From NCBI GenBank assembly GCA_002104895.1, contig MCFG01000063.1, positions 1 to 64,000 on the forward strand: DNA of 64,000 nt. The letters are read 5' to 3'. The translations under genes and the position numbers were made by a program. The first letter of the stretch is position 1. The number at the start of each line of letters is the position of its first letter. Positions 60,185 to 64,000 of the stretch are shown piece after piece. The notes under the pieces are model-generated. The model did not search any database. It was not told where the DNA came from and was given only the letters and a program-made list of their open reading frames with translations. This DNA comes from Anaeromyces robustus. Lineage: Eukaryota > Neocallimastigomycota > Neocallimastigomycetes > Neocallimastigales > Neocallimastigaceae.

Positions 60185-60360
60185 CTAGGATATAAAGATG
60201 TAAAAAAAAAAGAAATATGGTTAGAATTAAGACCTGATTGAAAAATATATAGAACATTTCAATTAGAATTTTGGTTAGATATTATGCACTATTTAAATAT
60301 TAATGATTCAGTTTATTCATTAAAATTGGATAAGAAATGTAATATTCTATAACTAATAAT
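58824..60360 (+). pseudogene. Gene remnant, unknown
   Basis: A 154-residue open frame (58824-59288; MVNSIEVASTLTHNS, later Asn-rich) breaks up in an AAT microsatellite. Coding-like pieces continue downstream in changing frames: KHIEPLVYAILLCNEELRFP, DNFMVDPYYDNLLSCETLVF, GNIYKVLINEVNFTINETI, INFVLEYGSGPNSLIFFNAL and QLEFWLDIMHYLNINDSVYS. Several frame changes and stops make it a pseudogene. The N-terminal part could still be expressed as a short protein. Family unknown. Confidence 0.4.
59890..59959. repeat. 70-bp near-perfect palindrome
   Basis: The arms 59890-59915 and 59934-59959 are exact reverse complements (AAGTTAATTTTACTATTAAT and so on, 26 bases). The 18-base centre is also nearly self-complementary. 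It sits inside the coding-like part of a remnant, where both arms read as plausible protein. Confidence 0.8.
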
Positions 60361-60369
60361 AAATATTTA

Positions 60370-60948
60370 CATAGAAAATATCATAAAATAGAAGAATCAT
60401 AACACTTTAAAATTAATTATCTTTAAACATATAAAAATAAAAAGTAATCACACATAAAAATGATATATTATATTAATGTCAACTATAAATATTTTAATAT
60501 TTTTTATAATATAAAAAATTTTTTTTTATTTATTTTTTATGTATTTTTTTTTTTTTTTTTGATTTTAATAAAAATTCTTTATAAATGTTAAAATATATAA
60601 ATAAAAATATATTACATTATTTTAATAAATATTATAAAATTAAATATTTTTTTTTATATTAATAGTCTATCATTGTTTATTTATAATATAATCAATATAT
60701 TATAATATTATACAAGGTAACATTTAAATATTTAAAAAAGGTTAGAGTTTATATATATAATTAAATTCTTTTTTCACTTAATATAAAAATAATTCTAAAA
60801 GTTTTTTTTTTATAACTTTTTTTTGTGTCTTGTCAAAAAAAAATATGTAATAATAAATATTTTTTTTATAAAATTTATATATTTATTTTATATTAATACT
60901 TGTTATTAAAGATAGAAATATTATTTTCTAAAGAATGATTTCTATCAT
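60370..60948. other. Non-coding A/T-rich stretch
   Basis: Downstream of the second CotH gene. It includes a 3' flank of homopolymers; no gene seen. Confidence 0.6.
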
Positions 60949-63725
60949 TTAAGCTTTACAGAAGGATTGAATACCACACCAGTGGTTCTTTTCATAACCC
61001 CATTTACCAAATTCATCTTCTTCATAAACGGTACAACCCTTACAACATGAATATCCGATAATTTCTGACCAACATTCTTCATCATTTTGTGGTTCTTCGT
61101 ATGGAGTAAGACCACACCATTCATTATTATCGAAATCATAACTCCAATCACCATAACTATCTGTATCGTAAACATATGTATCCTTTTCTGAACAACATGG
61201 ATATCCAATAAATTCAGCCCAACATTTGATGGCTTGTTCATCTTCTTTATCTGTTGGTTTATCTGTTGGTTTATCACCATTTTCTTTTGGTTCATCTTCT
61301 TTTGGTGGGTTTGTTGGTGGATTATTTGTTTTATCATCATTATTCTTAGGCATAAACCATGAATCATTAACATTTCCTTCAACTTCTTTATTAATTGAAT
61401 ATTCATAATTTTCATCCATATAAACTGGATCACATTCCATATCATAAGCCTTACAAATATATCTATATTTAGCAAGAATCCAATATTTAAGACCATAACT
61501 ACCAGAAAGATTGGTGAATTCACTATTGGCATCCCATTCCTCAATACTATAATCAGAACCCTTTTCATTAAGCATACCTGGGCATTTTCCATTTTCATCA
61601 GGAGTTTTATCCTTAATAATATGTGGTTTAATGAATTTCTTTAATTCATCAATATGTGGGAAAAGAGTAGCTGGATTGAAAACTTCAGTTACGAAATTCT
61701 TAAGAATATTTTCAAAACGAGTTGGATCATTGAAAATTAAAATATCAAAGATATGCTTCTTTCTGTTAGCATATTCTTCGAAAGTATAAGATGGATAATC
61801 TTGATTTCCTTGACCAAACATATTAATACTATTAACATCTTGACCAAGTTCACCATCAAAATCGTAATAAATAATAGTCCATTTACCAGTTTTTGGGTTT
61901 TTATACATATCGAAATTATGACCAGTATTAACAAAATGATCCCATGAACCAGATAAATATTCAAAAGCAATTTCATATAAGAATTGATCAACATCAAAAA
62001 TATCTTCAATATCTTCAGCAGATTGTGCATTATCCATAGCAGTTAAAAATTCAACCCATTCAGTAGTATCAGTAATTTCATCATTTTCATTTGTACAACC
62101 AGTAGCACATGATTTAACAGTTAAAGCATTACCTCCAGATTTACATTTATATAAATTACCAGTATTTTCATCACCAAATTCTAATTCAGCCCATGATACC
62201 TTTGGAGCATCCATTAAAATATACATACCAATGTATTCGTCATTAACATATAATGAAATGTAATTAGCAGAAATGGAAGTAAGTCCTAAACGATTATGCA
62301 TATCACAAACTAATTTAGATCTTAAATATGTAGCTTCACGAGCATCGGAACGAATTCTAAATTGTTTACGACCGAATAAATCTTTTTTACCACGAATTTT
62401 AAGGTTGAATGCTTGTCTACCAAATATACGTGATGAACTACCACCTAAAGTAAATGTAACTTTATCAAATGATTTTTCTTCTCTATTTTTATATATATAT
62501 AAAAAATAAAATTATAATAAAAAAATAAATATATATAAAATATTAATTTATAAAAAATAAAATTATAATAAAAAAATAAATATATATAAAATATTAATTT
62601 ATAAAAAATAAAATTATAATAAAAAAATAAATATATATAAAATATTAATTTATAAAAAATAATTATTTTTAATATTATAATTTAAATAACATAAAATTAA
62701 ATAATATGTAATTATATTTAAAAAAAAAAAAGTTAAAATCAATTATTTACCCATTAATTTCAACAACCATTGTAGCATTTTTAATTTTGTATGGATCACC
62801 AAAAACATTGAATGTACCATTTTGAGCACCTCCAAAACTGAAATCACCCCAACTGAAGTCACCCCAGTCACCCCAGTTACCAAAACCTCCTTCAGTATTG
62901 TTACCAAAACCACCCCAGCCGCCGAAACCGCCTTCAGTATTGTTACCAAAGCCACCCCAGCCGCCGAAGCCACCTTCAGTATTGTTACCGAAACCACCGA
63001 AACCACCGAAACCACCAAAACCGCCTTCAGTATTGTTACCAAAACCACCCCAGCCGCCGAAGCCACCTTCAGTATTATTACCGAAGCCACCCCAGCCGCC
63101 GAAGCCACCTTCAGTGTTATTACCAAAACCTCCCCAGTTACCCCAGTCAGTATTATTGAAATCACCCCAGTTACCCCAGCTCATACCACTTTGGGCATTT
63201 TCTTTTAATTCTTTAAAATTTTCTGGAGGTACTGAGATTCTAAAGACTGGAATTTCATTATCCATTAATTCAAAAAGTTTTGCACGTTTACCTTCTCCAA
63301 TAAATGGAGTTATGGCAGAAACATAATAAGCTAAATTTATATATTATTATATTTTATTTTTTATATTTTGTATATTTATATTTTATATATTTTATATTTC
63401 ATATTTGGGTATTGTATATTGTATATTTTGTATATTTTATATTTCATATTTGGGTATTGTATATTGTATATTTTGTATATTTTATATTTCATATTTGGGT
63501 ATTATATATTGTATATTGTATATTTTTGCATTTTATTTATATTATTTTTTTTATGAAAAAATTATTTAAATATATAAAATAATATAAATAAAATATAAAT
63601 TAGAAAATAAACAAAAAAAATAATATATTATGTTTAAATAATATTTATTGATATATAAGAAATAAAAGAAATAAAAAGTATGCTTTACCAAAAAATAGTA
63701 CTGTTATTATTAATTTCTTTAACAT
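60949..63725 (-). CDS. Dockerin-bearing CotH kinase-family protein with Gly/Trp/Asn repeat insert
   Basis: Model: exons 63725-63689, 63330-62751 and 62482-60949, giving 716 residues. Exon 1 (MLKKLIITVLFF, donor GTAAAG) joins exon 2 to give a signal peptide ending near AYYVSA. Introns are 358 and 268 nt with GT-AG ends and consistent phases. After ITPFIGEGKRAKLFELMDNE comes a Gly/Trp/Asn-rich insert with six copies of a unit like GGFGNNTEGGFGGW, each with an N-x-T glycosylation site. The CotH fold follows: GRKQFRIRSDAREATYLRSK, SLYVNDEYIGMYILMDAPK, the LSGSWDHFVNTGHNFDMYKN block, and YYDFDGELG near 411-419. A Pro/Asn/Lys linker leads to two fungal dockerins at about 626-664 and 676-709 (Cys pair, GDW/GKW, WCG end). 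Dockerins bind scaffold proteins, so this is a cellulosome component, secreted with enzymes such as the GH9 at 13815-17349. The substrate of its CotH module is unknown. Confidence 0.9.
62501..62653. repeat. Three perfect 51-bp tandem repeats in a CotH intron
   Basis: Units at 62501-62551, 62552-62602 and 62603-62653 are identical by eye. They fill more than half of the second intron of the dockerin CotH gene. Confidence 0.85.
62866..63150 (-). repeat. Coding minisatellite (Gly/Trp/Asn units of about 42 bp)
   Basis: Six degenerate copies encode GGFGNNTEGGFGGW-like units. G+C content is far above the rest of the window, which also produces long meaningless open frames on the other strand. Confidence 0.85.
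63386..63520. repeat. Three 45-bp tandem repeats in a CotH intron
   Basis: Units at 63386, 63431 and 63476 share TTTCATATTTGGGTATT, and the third has small changes near its end. They lie in the first intron of the dockerin CotH gene. Confidence 0.85.
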
Positions 63726-64000
63726 TTTTATAATTATTTTAATTTACAAATTTACAACTATATAATACAATACTTCAATAAAAATTGAATAAAAAAAAAA
63801 AAATTTATAATTTAATGAAAAATGGTTTTTTATATATAAATCAATTTTTAAATAATAAATAAAAAAATTTTTTCCTTTACACAAAAAAAAAGTTATTTAT
63901 TAATATTTAGAAAAGAAAATATAATAAGTCAAACGGAGGGAAATACTTCCTTATATAGTATAACGGCAGTTTTTTATAAATAAATAAAAAAATATTAATT
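63726..64000. other. Non-coding flank
   Basis: Presumed promoter side of the dockerin CotH gene. There is a short G+C-richer patch near 63930-63970 (AACGGAGGGAAATAC) but no gene. Confidence 0.5.

Noticed and set aside
62822-63326. Two long plus-strand frames (Pro/Lys-rich and Thr/Ala-rich)
   Set aside because: They are antisense shadows of the G+C-rich coding repeats of the CotH gene, with the same period as the 42-bp unit.
63304-63582. Plus-strand frame with three 15-residue repeats (YFIFHIWVLYIVYFV)
   Set aside because: The repeat is the 45-bp minisatellite in a CotH intron. Because 45 is a multiple of three the frame stays open by chance.

Overview
The window looks like nuclear DNA of an anaerobic gut fungus (Neocallimastigomycota). 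Non-coding DNA is almost pure A+T, with A/T microsatellites everywhere, and genes stand out as islands of higher G+C with short introns bounded by GTAAGT-like donors and TAG acceptors. Two gene products carry fungal-type dockerins (about 40-residue Cys/Trp/Gly modules), which mark secreted parts of the fungal cellulosome. Long Asn and Thr runs inside proteins also fit this group.

Layout: 0-6.5 kb is mostly non-coding, with one exon-like fragment near 4 kb. At 6.6-8.5 kb (minus) is a three-exon secreted CotH-kinase protein without a dockerin. At 13.8-17.3 kb (minus) is a multi-exon GH9 endoglucanase with three dockerins and an extra C-terminal domain; its reading frame appears to need a 2-nucleotide microexon. 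17.4-22.9 kb is non-coding, with a long hairpin and a TIR-bounded element of about 0.84 kb. At 22.9-34.1 kb (plus) is an intronless 3721-residue nonribosomal peptide synthetase, read as partial C-A-T-C-A-T-C-A-T-reductase. At 37.8-38.7 kb (minus) is a probably GPI-anchored CE4 polysaccharide (chitin) deacetylase, lying between two distant inverted repeats. At 40.7-45.0 kb is a Ty3/Gypsy fossil with matching LTRs. At 45.6-47.1 kb (minus) is a CE1-type esterase with an N-terminal beta-rich domain. At 48.2-54.6 kb is a Ty1/Copia fossil. 54.6-60.4 kb holds gene remnants, including a PI-PLC X-domain pseudogene, around one intact Cys-rich membrane protein. At 60.9-63.7 kb (minus) is a second, two-dockerin CotH protein with a Gly/Trp/Asn-rich repeat block inserted ahead of the kinase fold.

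The genes do not form an operon or an obvious cluster. The GH9 enzyme and the dockerin CotH protein probably work together on the cellulosome. The esterase would help open hemicellulose and the deacetylase would act on the fungus's own wall. The NRPS is the most distinctive gene. Its terminal reductase predicts release of a peptide aldehyde or alcohol, and its first adenylation domain appears to lack the aspartate that normally binds the amino group of the substrate. Gene models were read by eye, including splice phases; no database search was run.
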